A stretch of DNA of 64,000 nt, from NCBI RefSeq assembly GCF_009497155.1, contig NZ_WINI01000007.1:379137-443136 (forward strand). Reading direction: 5' to 3'. Of the stretch, positions 9,824 through 19,668 are shown one piece after another. A program made the position numbers and the translations under genes. The notes under the pieces are model-generated. The model did not search any database. It worked only from the letters and a program-made list of their open reading frames with translations, and was not told the DNA's origin. The stretch comes from Glaciimonas soli. Its GTDB lineage: Bacteria; Pseudomonadota; Gammaproteobacteria; Burkholderiales; Burkholderiaceae_D. The stretch's first letter is position 1. Every line of letters begins with the position of its first letter.

Positions 9824-12800
9824 TCAACGCTGCATCGTTTCCCAAATTTTCTGCAACCGCTTCACCGACACTGGCATCGGCGTTTTCAACTCTTGCGCAA
9901 ACAAAGACACGCGTAATTCTTCCAGTAACCAGCGAAATTCCAGTATTTTCGGATCACTGTTTTTACCACCATGCCGCTCTTTTAATGCGCGCTGCCACGG
10001 TGTTGCCACTAATGCCCACTCAGCCATTAAACGCGTGTCACGACTAGGATCGGTACGCAGCTTGTCCAAACGGACGTTAATCGCTTTCAGATAACGCGGA
10101 AAATGACTTAAGTTGCTGTACTCATTCTCTATCACAAAGCGTTTACTGACCAAGCCTTGCATCTGGCTCTGTATATCGGCCACTGCGGCGGCATGCGCTT
10201 TGATGCCTTGCAGTTTCTTCGGCAAGACATAGTACTCGGCCAGTATCAGCGCTGTCAGTCTGGCGATTTCATTACATAACAAACCCAGACGTGACTTCCC
10301 CTCATCCTTGCGCTTGGTAAATTCTTCAGCATTTTTTGGCAATGGCGCAGACAAACAAGCGCGCTCCAAACCTGCCGAAATAATCTGATCGCGTAATTCT
10401 TCTTGCGATCCCAAGGTCATAAACTGCATGCCCATTTGCTGTAGACCGGGAATATTTTTTTCTAAAAATTTCAACTGCTCTTTGAGCTGCAAGGCAAATA
10501 AGCGTTGCATGCCCAAACGGTGGATACGCGCCGCTTCGTTAGGATCGTCAAAGACTTCCAAATCGCAATGTGAGGCTTTATCTACCAAAGCCGGAAAGCC
10601 AATCAAGGTTTGCTTGCCACGCTCAATTTCGAGCAGTTCGGGTAACTCACCAAAAGTCCAGCTAGTGAGGTTGGAGTAAGCAGCAACACTATTGCTAGTG
10701 TTCGTTGTTTTCGTTTCTGCCGCATTGCCACCAATTTTTCCAGCTTGTACATTTTTCTGTTGATCAGCCGACTTCGGTTTGCCCTCATCTCCGATCACCG
10801 TCTGTTCTGCAAGCTTCTGAAATTGCTCTCTGGCTTTTCCACCCAGCTCGGTTTGCAACGCAGCCAGATTACGTCCCATATCTAGCTGACGGCCATGCTC
10901 ATCTATCACTTTGAAATTCATGAAGTGATGCGCTGGTAACGTCTCCAATTTGAAGTCGGCATGACGCACGACAATGGTCAGTTCGGTGCGAATATCGGCG
11001 ATCAACGCATCGATCAGATTACCATGACCAAAAATATGCTTTTCCTCGATGCGCTCGCAAAACTTAGCTGCATACTCAGGTATCGGTACGCAATGACGAC
11101 GGATCTTTTGCGGCAGTGATTTCAGCAGCAGATGCACCTTTTCTTTCAGCATGCCGACCACCAGCCAATCACAACGATCAACATTGACTTGATTCAACGC
11201 ATACAGCGGCACCGTCAAGGTCACGCCATCGCGCGGCGTGCCAGGTTCAAAGTGATAGCTCAAGCTCATTTCGATACCGGCCACGCGCGTCACTTTGGGG
11301 AAAAGCTCGGTCGTCACGCCAGCAGCTTCATGGCGCATTAAATCGTCGCGATTCAAATACAGCAATTTCGGATTTTTAACGACAGTATCTTTGTGCCATT
11401 TTTCGAAAGTAATACCGTTGCAAATATCTGCCGGAATCAACTTATCGTAAAACGCCGCAATCAAATCATCATCCACCAACACATCCAGACGACGTGATTT
11501 ATGCTCCAGATTTTCGATCTCTCGTATCAATTTTTGATTGTGCGCGAAGAACGGTGCACGGGTATCGAATTCCCCTCCGACCAATGCATCGCGGATAAAA
11601 ATTTCGCGTGCCTCGACCGGATTGATCAAACCAAAATTAATGCGGCGCTGGCTGTACACGACCAAACCATACAAGGTGGCACGTTCAGATGCTGAAACTT
11701 GCGCAGTGCGCTTTTCCCAACGCGGTTCGCCATACGATTTTTTGAGTAAATGAGAACCGACTTTTTCCAACCATTCCGGCTGAATATTAGCGATACAGCG
11801 TGCATACAAACGCGTGGTATCGACCAGCTCTGCCGCCATCACCCATTTACCGGCTTTTTTCGATAAATGCGAACCGGGCCACAGAAAAAATTTGATCCCG
11901 CGCGCACCCAGATAATGCGGCTCGTCATCGGCTTTAAAGCCAACATTACCGAGCAGCCCCGTCAGCAACGCCATATGCAGATTTTCGTACGTCGCTGGTG
12001 CCTCATTCAAACGCCAGCCCTGCTCGCGTACGATGGTCAACAACTGTGAATGGACATCGCGCCATTCACGCAAACGCAATTGCGAAAGAAAATTGGCGCG
12101 ACAGTTATCTTGCAATTGACGATTGGTTTTTTTGTGTTCAATAGCGTCTTCAAACCATTTCCAGATTTTCAGATAACTATTAAATTCTGATTTTTCATCA
12201 CCGAATTTTTTATGCGCCAGATCTGCTGCACCTTGCGCATCCATAGGTCGGTCACGCGGATCTTGCACCGATACCGCTGCAGCGATGATTAACATTTCGG
12301 TCAAGCAGACATTATCCAATCCCGCCAGTATCATCCGGCCAACGCGAGGATCCAACGGCAATTTGGCCAACTGACGTCCCAGTTTGGTCAATTGATTGCT
12401 GTCGTCAACCGCTCCCAATTCTTGCAGCAATTGGTAACCGTCGGCGATGGCGCGTCCTGGAGGCGGCTCGATAAATGGGAAAGTTTCAACGTCCGTCAAA
12501 TGTAACGATTTCATACGCAAAATGACGGAGGCCAATGATGAGCGCAGAATTTCTGGTTCAGTAAATTTCGGCCGCTGTAAGTAATCCTGCTCTTCATACA
12601 AGCGGATACACACACCTGCCGCAACCCGGCCGCAACGACCGGCCCTCTGATTGGCTGCCGATTGCGCAATCGACTCTACCTGTAACTGTTCGACCTTATT
12701 GCGATAGCTGTAGCGTTTAACCCGTGCCAAACCCGCATCGACCACATATCGAATGCCCGGCACTGTCAGTGAAGTTTCAGCCACGTTGGTCGCCAACACG

Positions 12801-13828
12801 ATACGGCGTGCATTCGACACTTTGAAGACACGTTCTTGCTCTTGTGCTGACAATCGCGCAAACAACGGCAAAATTTCTACGTGTGGCGGATGATGTTTGC
12901 GCAACGCTTCGGCGGCGTCACGAATCTCGCGCTCACCGGGCAAAAATACTAAAACATCACCAGAACCGATGCGCGCCAACTCATCCACCGCGTCCACCAC
13001 CGCATCCATCAAATCACGTTGATCGCGGTCACGCTGGGCGTTATTGGGCTTGGCTGCGCTGTTTGCGGTGGCTGGCGTTACACCACTGCGATCAGCATTA
13101 TCAATCGGTCGATAACGCACTTCGACTTCGTACAAACGCCCGGATACTTCAATCACCGGCGCAGGTTGCTCAGGCGAGCCAAAATGCCGCGCGAAGCGAT
13201 CAGCATCAATCGTTGCCGAAGTAATAATCACTTTCAGATCTGGGCGCTTCGGTAATAACTGCTTTAAATAACCGAGCAAGAAATCAATATTCAGGCTGCG
13301 TTCATGCGCTTCATCAATAATGATGGTGTCATATTGTCGCAACAGCGGATCGGTCTGCGTTTCAGCCAGCAAAATACCGTCCGTCATCAACTTAATCCAC
13401 GCGCCTTTGGTCAGGGTGTCGTTAAACCGCACTTTAAAACCGACATGCTCGCCTAGCGGCGAGCCCAGTTCTTGCGCGATGCGCTTGGCGGTAGACGATG
13501 CCGCAATCCGGCGCGGTTGGGTATGACCGATTAAACCGGCTTTACCACGTCCTAATTCCAGACATATTTTCGGCAACTGGGTAGTTTTACCTGAGCCGGT
13601 TTCACCGCAAACAATGATGACCTGATGCGCCTGCAACGCGGCAGAAATATCAGCACGCTTACCGGAAACCGGCAGTTCCTCTGGAAAGACGATCACTGGC
13701 AGCGGATTGCGCTCTGGCGCAGGACGAGCTTGCGCTTCGCGTGGCGGTTTATCACGTGGTGTTTGCGGCGCACGATCAGACCGTGGCTGGGCCGAACTAG
13801 ACGGTTTATTGAGTTTTGATTCTGGCAT
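9824..13828 (-). CDS. hrpA: ATP-dependent RNA helicase HrpA
   Basis: DEAH-box RNA helicase of 1334 residues, matching the long bacterial HrpA form linked to ribosome rescue and mRNA processing. The N-terminal 45 residues are low-complexity and proline-rich. Then come Walker A GETGSGKTT (75-83), DEAH (172-175), SAT at the end of the first RecA domain, and QRAGRCGR of the second RecA domain near residue 390. The long C-terminal half holds the helicase-associated, OB and DUF3418 regions; a lysine- and asparagine-rich linker lies near residue 1030. It stands alone and its upstream side opens into the accessory region. Confidence 0.96.
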   Translation of the reverse strand: MPESKLNKPSSSAQPRSDRAPQTPRDKPPREAQARPAPERNPLPVIVFPEELPVSGKRADISAALQAHQVIIVCGETGSGKTTQLPKICLELGRGKAGLIGHTQPRRIAASSTAKRIAQELGSPLGEHVGFKVRFNDTLTKGAWIKLMTDGILLAETQTDPLLRQYDTIIIDEAHERSLNIDFLLGYLKQLLPKRPDLKVIITSATIDADRFARHFGSPEQPAPVIEVSGRLYEVEVRYRPIDNADRSGVTPATANSAAKPNNAQRDRDQRDLMDAVVDAVDELARIGSGDVLVFLPGEREIRDAAEALRKHHPPHVEILPLFARLSAQEQERVFKVSNARRIVLATNVAETSLTVPGIRYVVDAGLARVKRYSYRNKVEQLQVESIAQSAANQRAGRCGRVAAGVCIRLYEEQDYLQRPKFTEPEILRSSLASVILRMKSLHLTDVETFPFIEPPPGRAIADGYQLLQELGAVDDSNQLTKLGRQLAKLPLDPRVGRMILAGLDNVCLTEMLIIAAAVSVQDPRDRPMDAQGAADLAHKKFGDEKSEFNSYLKIWKWFEDAIEHKKTNRQLQDNCRANFLSQLRLREWRDVHSQLLTIVREQGWRLNEAPATYENLHMALLTGLLGNVGFKADDEPHYLGARGIKFFLWPGSHLSKKAGKWVMAAELVDTTRLYARCIANIQPEWLEKVGSHLLKKSYGEPRWEKRTAQVSASERATLYGLVVYSQRRINFGLINPVEAREIFIRDALVGGEFDTRAPFFAHNQKLIREIENLEHKSRRLDVLVDDDLIAAFYDKLIPADICNGITFEKWHKDTVVKNPKLLYLNRDDLMRHEAAGVTTELFPKVTRVAGIEMSLSYHFEPGTPRDGVTLTVPLYALNQVNVDRCDWLVVGMLKEKVHLLLKSLPQKIRRHCVPIPEYAAKFCERIEEKHIFGHGNLIDALIADIRTELTIVVRHADFKLETLPAHHFMNFKVIDEHGRQLDMGRNLAALQTELGGKAREQFQKLAEQTVIGDEGKPKSADQQKNVQAGKIGGNAAETKTTNTSNSVAAYSNLTSWTFGELPELLEIERGKQTLIGFPALVDKASHCDLEVFDDPNEAARIHRLGMQRLFALQLKEQLKFLEKNIPGLQQMGMQFMTLGSQEELRDQIISAGLERACLSAPLPKNAEEFTKRKDEGKSRLGLLCNEIARLTALILAEYYVLPKKLQGIKAHAAAVADIQSQMQGLVSKRFVIENEYSNLSHFPRYLKAINVRLDKLRTDPSRDTRLMAEWALVATPWQRALKERHGGKNSDPKILEFRWLLEELRVSLFAQELKTPMPVSVKRLQKIWETMQR

Positions 13829-13988
13829 AGGGGAGGAATTATACAGAGCACGCTAAGGCGACACTACTACGGTTCGCACTTCCTCGACTGAAGCATGGAC
13901 TTTCAGTGTGCATTCCTCAAAAATTAACTTTCCGGTCATCACTCTTGCCCAAAGATTTTTTATGTTTCCGAATTGACACCTAAAAGCC

Positions 13989-14218
13989 GTGAATAGATTA
14001 TTAGTGGTGATTTTCTTATCATTTTTTGTCGTTTTTATTGCTTTTATTATTCAAAATATAAGTATTTTCATACTGAAAATTCTGGCCTCAGTTATCAATC
14101 ACCAATCGAACTTCTCGGACACGGGATTAGTGAGCAGCAACAGGTGAAAATGGTCGCGCAAAACTCGCTCTATGGAGAACTAAAAAGCGAGGGAAGCGCA
14201 ATTGCGGATAGCTTTTGA
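13989..14218 (+). pseudogene. Possible frameshifted small membrane-anchored protein gene
   Basis: A GTG at 13989 opens a strongly hydrophobic segment (NRLLVVIFLSFFVVFIAF). That frame ends near 14146, while another frame carries a soluble, gene-like stretch with GLSYQSPIELLGHGISEQQQ to a TGA at 14216-14218. A single shift in the A/T run near 14055 would join them into one protein of about 75 residues with an N-terminal anchor. No family recognised and no good ribosome-binding site seen. The rest of the 731-base gap before 14561 holds only short ORFs (for example 14222-14410, with CACAEC) that I cannot support. Confidence 0.3.
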
Positions 14219-14560
14219 TTTATGCAACGAAGCCCTATGCCTCAGCCTGACTATCATTGTGCCTGCGCCGAGTGTGAGAAGGCAGAGCTGTTTAGTGGTG
14301 CGTACAAATTCAGATTTGTCCCATATATACGCGTTGAGCGCGAGCATAGAATACGATCGGTCAAATGGGCGTGGCCCTTGCTCAGGGTTGCTTCCCCATT
14401 TCGAAGTTAATTTTCTATGAACGCGAAATTGTGCACGAAAAATCACAATTACGGATGTCCATCGGACTCGCCCTATGGCTTTTGCTACCACCTCTTATAC
14501 CAATCCCACTGCCATCGACGATGCCGGAAGGCGGTACCTCTAAATCAGGAACGAGGACTC

Positions 14561-15472
14561 ATGAATAAAGATATTCGCAATTTACCCTGGCACAGTGCGA
14601 TTGCTGCGATCGCGGCCGGACTGGTGGTTTCCGCAGTCTTCCGTGACAGATGGGCCGACCAAGACTGGAAGATCGTTGACAGCATCTTCCAGTCATCTCT
14701 CTTTAGCTGCATAGCCTTTATAGCGGCGCAAAAGCAGATTGCCAGCGGCGTAAAAGATTATCGCCCGCTGCGCTTTCAAATGGCTTTTTTCGCGGCATGC
14801 GCAATAGTTTCGCTGATCGCCATGAATCTATGCGTATCTCTGGTTAAAGACCTGCTATCGTTCCTACAACTTCGCTCCGCAGCCATACCCTATCCCGAGG
14901 TCATCAGTGCATTTCAGGTCATTGTCTTCTATCCCGTCTTAGCCATCTCCATCGCCGCATCCTGGAAGTTCGCTGCCATTCTTTTTCTCGGTCGCGGAGA
15001 GATCAAAGCTCACGCTACTAACGTGAATAGCACTGCAAGCCTTGAGCTTGCATGGATCATTTTCTGCCTAAACATGATCGCCCAAATAGCCGTTCCTTCC
15101 TGGACGTCAAAAGGCGTCGTTTCGGTGGACAATGTTGCATTACCGTGGTGTGTGTTGGCTACATCGGGGCTATTTTCTTTGTTGGCCTATCTGGCCGCCA
15201 GAGTATCGCTGCCAAAGCTGATCACGCGACCACGTCATTTCCGGCTGCTTCTCGCCAGCGTTTTCGCGCTCGCATTCAGTTGCTGCGCAACTCGTTCAGC
15301 GTGGTACCTCGTCACGCACTTCTATAGTGCCCGTATTACCGACCTGCTGAGATTTTCTTCTGAATTTCCCCTCTCAGCGGCGTTGGGATTTCAAGCGGCC
15401 ATGTCAGTCCTCGCTATCCCCGTCCTTATGGGAAGCCTATGGCTTTTGTTTCGACACAGGAAATTCACCTGA
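14561..15472 (+). CDS. Hypothetical multi-pass membrane protein
   Basis: 303 residues with about seven or eight hydrophobic segments distributed over the whole length. The ATG at 14561 follows GGAACGAGG at good spacing and starts MNKDIRNLPW; the frame is open further up, but those 48 codons are not protein-like (many His/Cys, no membrane character). I do not recognise the family, and no catalytic or binding motif is apparent. It sits between a gene desert and an IS3 remnant; its last codons overlap the decayed end of that remnant. Probably accessory DNA; a real gene, given its long membrane-protein-like composition. Confidence 0.65.
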   Translation: MNKDIRNLPWHSAIAAIAAGLVVSAVFRDRWADQDWKIVDSIFQSSLFSCIAFIAAQKQIASGVKDYRPLRFQMAFFAACAIVSLIAMNLCVSLVKDLLSFLQLRSAAIPYPEVISAFQVIVFYPVLAISIAASWKFAAILFLGRGEIKAHATNVNSTASLELAWIIFCLNMIAQIAVPSWTSKGVVSVDNVALPWCVLATSGLFSLLAYLAARVSLPKLITRPRHFRLLLASVFALAFSCCATRSAWYLVTHFYSARITDLLRFSSEFPLSAALGFQAAMSVLAIPVLMGSLWLLFRHRKFT

Positions 15473-15707
15473 CGTTTTAACCGCGCATTCTCTGAGCGTA
15501 GTTTCGATAGCGCCATATCTTCAATCGTCACAGCTTTGCTACTGGCGTCTTGGAGCTTGCCTGAGGAGATGCTGCAATCCAATTACGTAAGGTTTGATCG
15601 CCCAAACCGAGTTCTTTCGCCACCGTTGAAATCGATTGATCATCGGCTACGCGTTTGACTGCCAGTTCTTTGAATTCTTCTGTGTATGAACGTCTTGGTA
15701 TCTTCAT
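15457..15707 (-). pseudogene. IS3-family transposase OrfA remnant, frameshifted
   Basis: The first part, from the ATG at 15705-15707 (preceded by GGAAAG), reads MKIPRRSYTEEFKELAVKR and continues through the IS3 OrfA helix-turn-helix, with STVAKELGLGDQTLRNWI. The second part lies in another frame and gives the OrfA leucine-zipper end: SKLRSENARLKRQVNFL. The two frames meet around 15545-15580, so the gene is broken. No OrfB (integrase core) follows and no terminal inverted repeats were identified. Insertion may have damaged the decayed gene immediately to its right. Confidence 0.8.
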
Positions 15708-15773
15708 TTTGTCTTTCCTATTCAACGTCGATTTTACGTTAGCTAAGGGAGACTAAATTTCAGGGCAAGCGCA

Positions 15774-16186
15774 ATGTACTGACTCTATCGACACTGGCAG
15801 ATTGTCAAAGTACGGGAAAACAGCGACATCTTGCGTCTTGCACGCGCTTTCTTTTCCTTTTTTTATTGCTATCAGATGGTCAAAAAGGTTCGTGATTTCA
15901 AAGTACCAAATGCGATTCCAAGTAAATTCTCCGCAGGTTTGCTAACCATCGCCTGGATTGTTGGATCATCGATATATATAAGTTTGAGAATTGATTATTG
16001 CCTATTTCAATCCTCGCATAAATTTTATTCGTGCCGGTACAAATTCAAGTGAATCACATCAATAGCGTCATCGCGCCGGGGCATGAAAAAAATGATCGTT
16101 TTAGTGCTTTGAATTGGATAACTATTCTTGCAGGCGGGGTAATCCTTATTTTGGCTGTGCTCGGCCGCTTCTTGCCGATCAAATAG
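15774..16186 (+). pseudogene. Decayed membrane-protein gene (nonsense codon and frameshift)
   Basis: Frame 1 from 15774 reads MY, a TGA at 15780-15782 where Trp would be expected (…Y-W-LYRHWQ…), then LYRHWQIVKVRENSDIL, RAFFSFFYCYQMVKKVRD and a membrane segment. After about 16010 the protein continues in another frame, from 16022: ILFVPVQIQVNHINSVIAPG, then RFSALNWITILAGGVIL, ending at TAG 16184-16186. Joined, the pieces give a two- or three-pass membrane protein of about 140 residues whose N-terminus was lost near the IS remnant. The family seems familiar from other betaproteobacteria but I cannot name it. Confidence 0.65.
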
Positions 16187-16220
16187 GCCTGGATTTCCAA
16201 GATTTCATCAACTATTCGCA

Positions 16221-16612
16221 ATGCAAATATCAATGATGTTCGTTGCAGAAAAAACGCAAATAAATTATGACGAAACTAGCCTTCCTCAAGCCAAACAAAA
16301 ATTGAACACACTGCAATCCAAACGTGTTTAACACCAGAGGTAAATTTCCAGCATGATGCTTACACGCTAACAGCGGGCAAAGTATGCATTTTTTCTTTAA
16401 CTGATGGTTTTATCGAAAACATATTTCTTGTTCATACGATTCCAAATAGTCCTACAATCGAGTTTCCACTTTCTAAGCAAGGTGAAAAAACGGTAAGCAT
16501 TACCGGCAGATGGTTACCCGTTAGTGAAGATCAAGCAGAGATTGCAAGGATTTGTAATTTCTCATGCCGAAAATATCAGGTTGTTAAAGACGTGCGTTTT
16601 GACTGTAAATGA
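16221..16612 (+). pseudogene. Small gene broken by a shift in a poly-A run
   Basis: An ATG at 16221 reads MQISMMFVAEKTQINYDETS through QAKQK and then falls out of frame at the A5 run near 16303. The next frame carries a long, protein-like stretch (IEHTAIQTCLTPEV…, TAGKVCIFSLTDGF, ISITG-like WLPVSEDQAEIARIC) ending in a TGA at 16610-16612. One inserted or deleted A would restore a protein of about 130 residues. It ends 11 bases before the following lipoprotein gene, so the two may once have been one unit. No family recognised. Confidence 0.55.
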
Positions 16613-16623
16613 AGAGTTAGAAA

Positions 16624-17052
16624 ATGCGCATACTCAAAAAAATATTTTTCTCTGTCTTTGTTATGGCAGTGTTATCAAGTTGCGCAACAAATTCAAATCA
16701 GAAGAAATTTGCGGATATGACATGTGAGCAGCACGATGTGATTGCCCTTAGTTTAAATATTTTTTCGGCTCATGCTTTCGTTGGAGACTATGCCAATTTA
16801 GAAGACCCAACCCCAGCGATAGTGCAACTGCATGTCATCCAGCGGAAAGCACCGGGAGATTTCGCACGACAAATTAATGGCGCGGAACAAGATTATCAAG
16901 ACAATCTGATCGTGGCGAAAAAAAAATCATGTGATGTAACAGACTACCCGATCTCCCCTGTTCAGGAGTTTGAGAAGCGGACAAATGCGCTAGTCGCAGA
17001 AAGAAAAAAATCCGGGTGGATTCCGCAAAATGAGAAACAACAATCTAAGTAG
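16624..17052 (+). CDS. Orphan lipoprotein
   Basis: 142 residues. The N-terminus MRILKKIFF with a hydrophobic core and the lipobox LSSC (C20) mark a lipoprotein. The mature part is polar and mostly helical in composition, with three further cysteines and a lysine-rich C-terminus (RKKSGWIPQNEKQQSK). No known domain is recognised. It follows a broken small gene on the same strand and precedes another orphan lipoprotein, suggesting a small accessory envelope cluster in decay. Confidence 0.7.
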   Translation: MRILKKIFFSVFVMAVLSSCATNSNQKKFADMTCEQHDVIALSLNIFSAHAFVGDYANLEDPTPAIVQLHVIQRKAPGDFARQINGAEQDYQDNLIVAKKKSCDVTDYPISPVQEFEKRTNALVAERKKSGWIPQNEKQQSK

Positions 17053-17129
17053 CTCAAAATTGTTCGAAATAATTCAGCCGATGGCGCATAACGCATCCAT
17101 CGGACGCCTCCATTTTCAAAGAAAAATAA

Positions 17130-17906
17130 ATGCTTAAACCTTCTTTTTTAAAATGCATTTTTGTGATCTCGTGTGTCATGACACTACTGTCTGGATGTTT
17201 TGGTTTCAAGCCCTTTCAACCTGCCCCATACGAATTTGAGGCCTGGAAAAAACAAGGAGTTACGCCAGTTGATGTGCAAATTGCTTTACTAGAATGTGGT
17301 TATCAAGATACGTTGGGCTATGGAAGTACTCATGTGCGTGCAACAGACAATGAAATTGTTGCGAAAGAAAAATGCATGGAGAGCGATGGCTTTTCGAAAA
17401 AAGACGCGTACTGGCGCGAACTATGTCAAACGAATAAGACACTCGCTGCTTGCCAAAGTGACGCACCGCATCGGTTACGAAATATTCAAACGAGATTAGA
17501 TAGTCAATTTTGCTCAAATTTTCCTTTTTCCCGTGTTTGCCTGATAGACCAGGAGGATAAAGAAGATAGTGACTCACCTCATGATGAGATTACGCAGCAA
17601 AAAAAATTACTGGAATGTGGATTTGCAACACCGTATGCTGGTCGTGGCTATGTTTCATACGGCTTTAAAGACAAAGTAACAGATAAGGTTCCAAGCCAGC
17701 GGGTTGATTTAAGTGACAATGAGTTTGCTCTGGCTGCCCGCTGCGCTGTCAAAAGCGGATTAGGAAATCAATATAAAAATTATTGTAAAAAATATCCGGC
17801 GCTGTCCGCGTGCAATCCTGATTCACCTACTCCAGAACCTAAAATTGATCGGCGACTTACCTCGTTATTTTGTAAGACAAGTATCGGCAATCCAGTGTGT
17901 CAATAA
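17130..17906 (+). CDS. Lipoprotein with a duplicated cysteine-rich unit
   Basis: 258 residues with a signal sequence and lipobox LSGC (C23). The mature protein is made of two copies of one unit, about residues 45-140 and 155-258. Each copy has LLECG(Y/F) followed by a glycine/tyrosine-rich bend, then DNE…A…(K/R)C, then YW/YK…C…K…LSAC-like spacing, then R.L.S.FC and finally (V)CxxxxxVC-like cysteines. The matched cysteines suggest one disulfide pattern repeated twice. I do not recognise the domain. An A-rich upstream sequence gives only a weak ribosome-binding site. Probable outer-membrane or inner-membrane anchored periplasmic protein. Confidence 0.72.
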   Translation: MLKPSFLKCIFVISCVMTLLSGCFGFKPFQPAPYEFEAWKKQGVTPVDVQIALLECGYQDTLGYGSTHVRATDNEIVAKEKCMESDGFSKKDAYWRELCQTNKTLAACQSDAPHRLRNIQTRLDSQFCSNFPFSRVCLIDQEDKEDSDSPHDEITQQKKLLECGFATPYAGRGYVSYGFKDKVTDKVPSQRVDLSDNEFALAARCAVKSGLGNQYKNYCKKYPALSACNPDSPTPEPKIDRRLTSLFCKTSIGNPVCQ

Positions 17907-17994
17907 CGCGGCAAGGTGCATTCGACTGGCGTAATGCGCCACATGCATAGCAAATATTATAGAAAATGTTGCGTCTCATTTTTTCCTGAACGGA

Positions 17995-19668
17995 CTAACA
18001 AACGCTTTGGCCGCGCAACATCACCCTCACCGCCTCATCCACACTCAACCCACTTAAGCTCTCCTGCGGCAAAATGGGGGGATCTACCTTTTGCAATATT
18101 TCCAGAACCGGGTCTTTTAAGCGCGTTAATACGATGCGCTTATTGCTGCCTATCGCATGGCAAAAATCCGTTAAAGCTTCAATGCTGGAACTATCAAGAT
18201 CAGGAGATTCTTCCAGGCTGATAATAATATTTTGTACCGGCGGCACGGCGGCATTAATTTCTTGCCGCGCCTGACTCAAAATACGCTCGGCGTTGGCAAA
18301 GAATAGCGGCTCATTAGGGCGTAGTATAAGAATTCCCGGTAGCGCTTTAGCAGTGGGATGTGTTTTAAGATTGACGAAATCGTGACTATCTCCCAGTCGT
18401 CCCAAGATCATGATGGATGATGCTGAGAGTTGGCGCAACATCAATAGCAAGCTCATTCCGATGGCGACCAGCAAGCCATTCAGCACGCCCAACGCTAATA
18501 CGGCAATCACTGCGGTCACAACTAACAAGCGATCACGACGCCATGTGAAGTAAGGGCGAAATATCGCCGGATTTAACGTATGGCTAACCGCATGAATCAC
18601 CACTGCAGCGAGTACCGGTTGCGGTGTCAGCGCGATGAAGGGCAACAGCGTCAATACGATGAGCAACACCACCAGCGCCGCGACCCAGCCGGCTAAGCGC
18701 GAGGTGGCGCCTGCGGCTTCATTCGCGGAAGTGGCAGAATACCCTGCGCCCACCGGCATGCCATGAAACATTCCCGATAGCAGATTGGCCGCACCTATGG
18801 CTAGCAGATCCCGATCGGGATCGACCGTATCGCCATGTTTCATCGCAAAACTGCGGATAGATCCGTAGGATTCGGCATACAAAATCATCACCATTGCAAT
18901 CGCCAATTCTCCCAGATTCATCCAGTCTGAATACGACAATAATGGTAGCGATGGCATCACCAATTGCAGGGGAATGGTGCCAACCAATTGAACGCCATGC
19001 TGCGATAAATTCAGCCATTTTTCTGCCGCTACGCCCAGCACAATGACGATCAGACCACCGGGCAGATAACGACAATAGCTGATGCGTGAAAATAGAAATA
19101 GCAATGCTAAAGCCAATGCTCCGACTGCTACGGCGATCCAGTTCCAGTGTTCACTCTGCTCTAGCAAAGCACCGACATAACGCAGCATGTCATTGTGTAC
19201 AGGATGGACGTTGACCATGCTGGCGAACTGTTTGACGATGATCACCAGTGCCAGCCCAAAAGCAAAACCGCGTAACACCGGTTTAGCAATGAATGCAGTG
19301 ATGCCGCCTAAACGTAATAATCCCGCCAGTAAGAAAAACAAACCGGTCACCATCACCAGACCAATCGCCAAAGTCATACGCAATTGCGGATCGCCATTGG
19401 CCATGGCGGCTGTCATGGCGGTAATCGCCGCCGCCATGACAGCCGCCGACGATGAGGTTGCCGATACAATCGCAAAGCGGCTGCTGCCAAACAGACCATA
19501 GCAAAGCAAGCCGGCAAACAAGGCGATAACGCCGGTTTGCGGTGGCAGATTGGCGATACTGGAATAAGCGACAGCCTCGGGGAGTAACAAGCCAGCGATA
19601 GATAAGCCCGCGATCAGATCCGGCCAGCTGATATTGATGTTCTGTTTCCGAGCAGGAAGACTTGCCAT
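17995..19668 (-). CDS. SulP-family anion transporter with STAS domain
   Basis: 557-residue inner-membrane protein of the SLC26/SulP family. The N-terminus (PDLIAGLSIAGLLLPEAVAY) is the family's first helix, followed by about twelve hydrophobic segments and the typical core GMPVGAGYSATSANEAAGA. A C-terminal STAS domain starts near residue 440 (IILRPNEPLFFANAERIL) and includes the LDSSSIEAL loop. Substrates of the family are sulfate, bicarbonate, dicarboxylates or other anions; sequence alone does not decide. It is divergent from the NsrR-type regulator, with a perfect palindrome in the shared 160-base gap, so regulation by that protein is plausible. Confidence 0.9.
   Translation of the reverse strand: MASLPARKQNINISWPDLIAGLSIAGLLLPEAVAYSSIANLPPQTGVIALFAGLLCYGLFGSSRFAIVSATSSSAAVMAAAITAMTAAMANGDPQLRMTLAIGLVMVTGLFFLLAGLLRLGGITAFIAKPVLRGFAFGLALVIIVKQFASMVNVHPVHNDMLRYVGALLEQSEHWNWIAVAVGALALALLFLFSRISYCRYLPGGLIVIVLGVAAEKWLNLSQHGVQLVGTIPLQLVMPSLPLLSYSDWMNLGELAIAMVMILYAESYGSIRSFAMKHGDTVDPDRDLLAIGAANLLSGMFHGMPVGAGYSATSANEAAGATSRLAGWVAALVVLLIVLTLLPFIALTPQPVLAAVVIHAVSHTLNPAIFRPYFTWRRDRLLVVTAVIAVLALGVLNGLLVAIGMSLLLMLRQLSASSIMILGRLGDSHDFVNLKTHPTAKALPGILILRPNEPLFFANAERILSQARQEINAAVPPVQNIIISLEESPDLDSSSIEALTDFCHAIGSNKRIVLTRLKDPVLEILQKVDPPILPQESLSGLSVDEAVRVMLRGQSVC

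Noticed and set aside
14222-14410. 62-residue ORF with CACAEC, a possible zinc-binding motif
   Set aside because: No ribosome-binding site, no second metal half-site, and only short open frames around it; not supportable as a gene.
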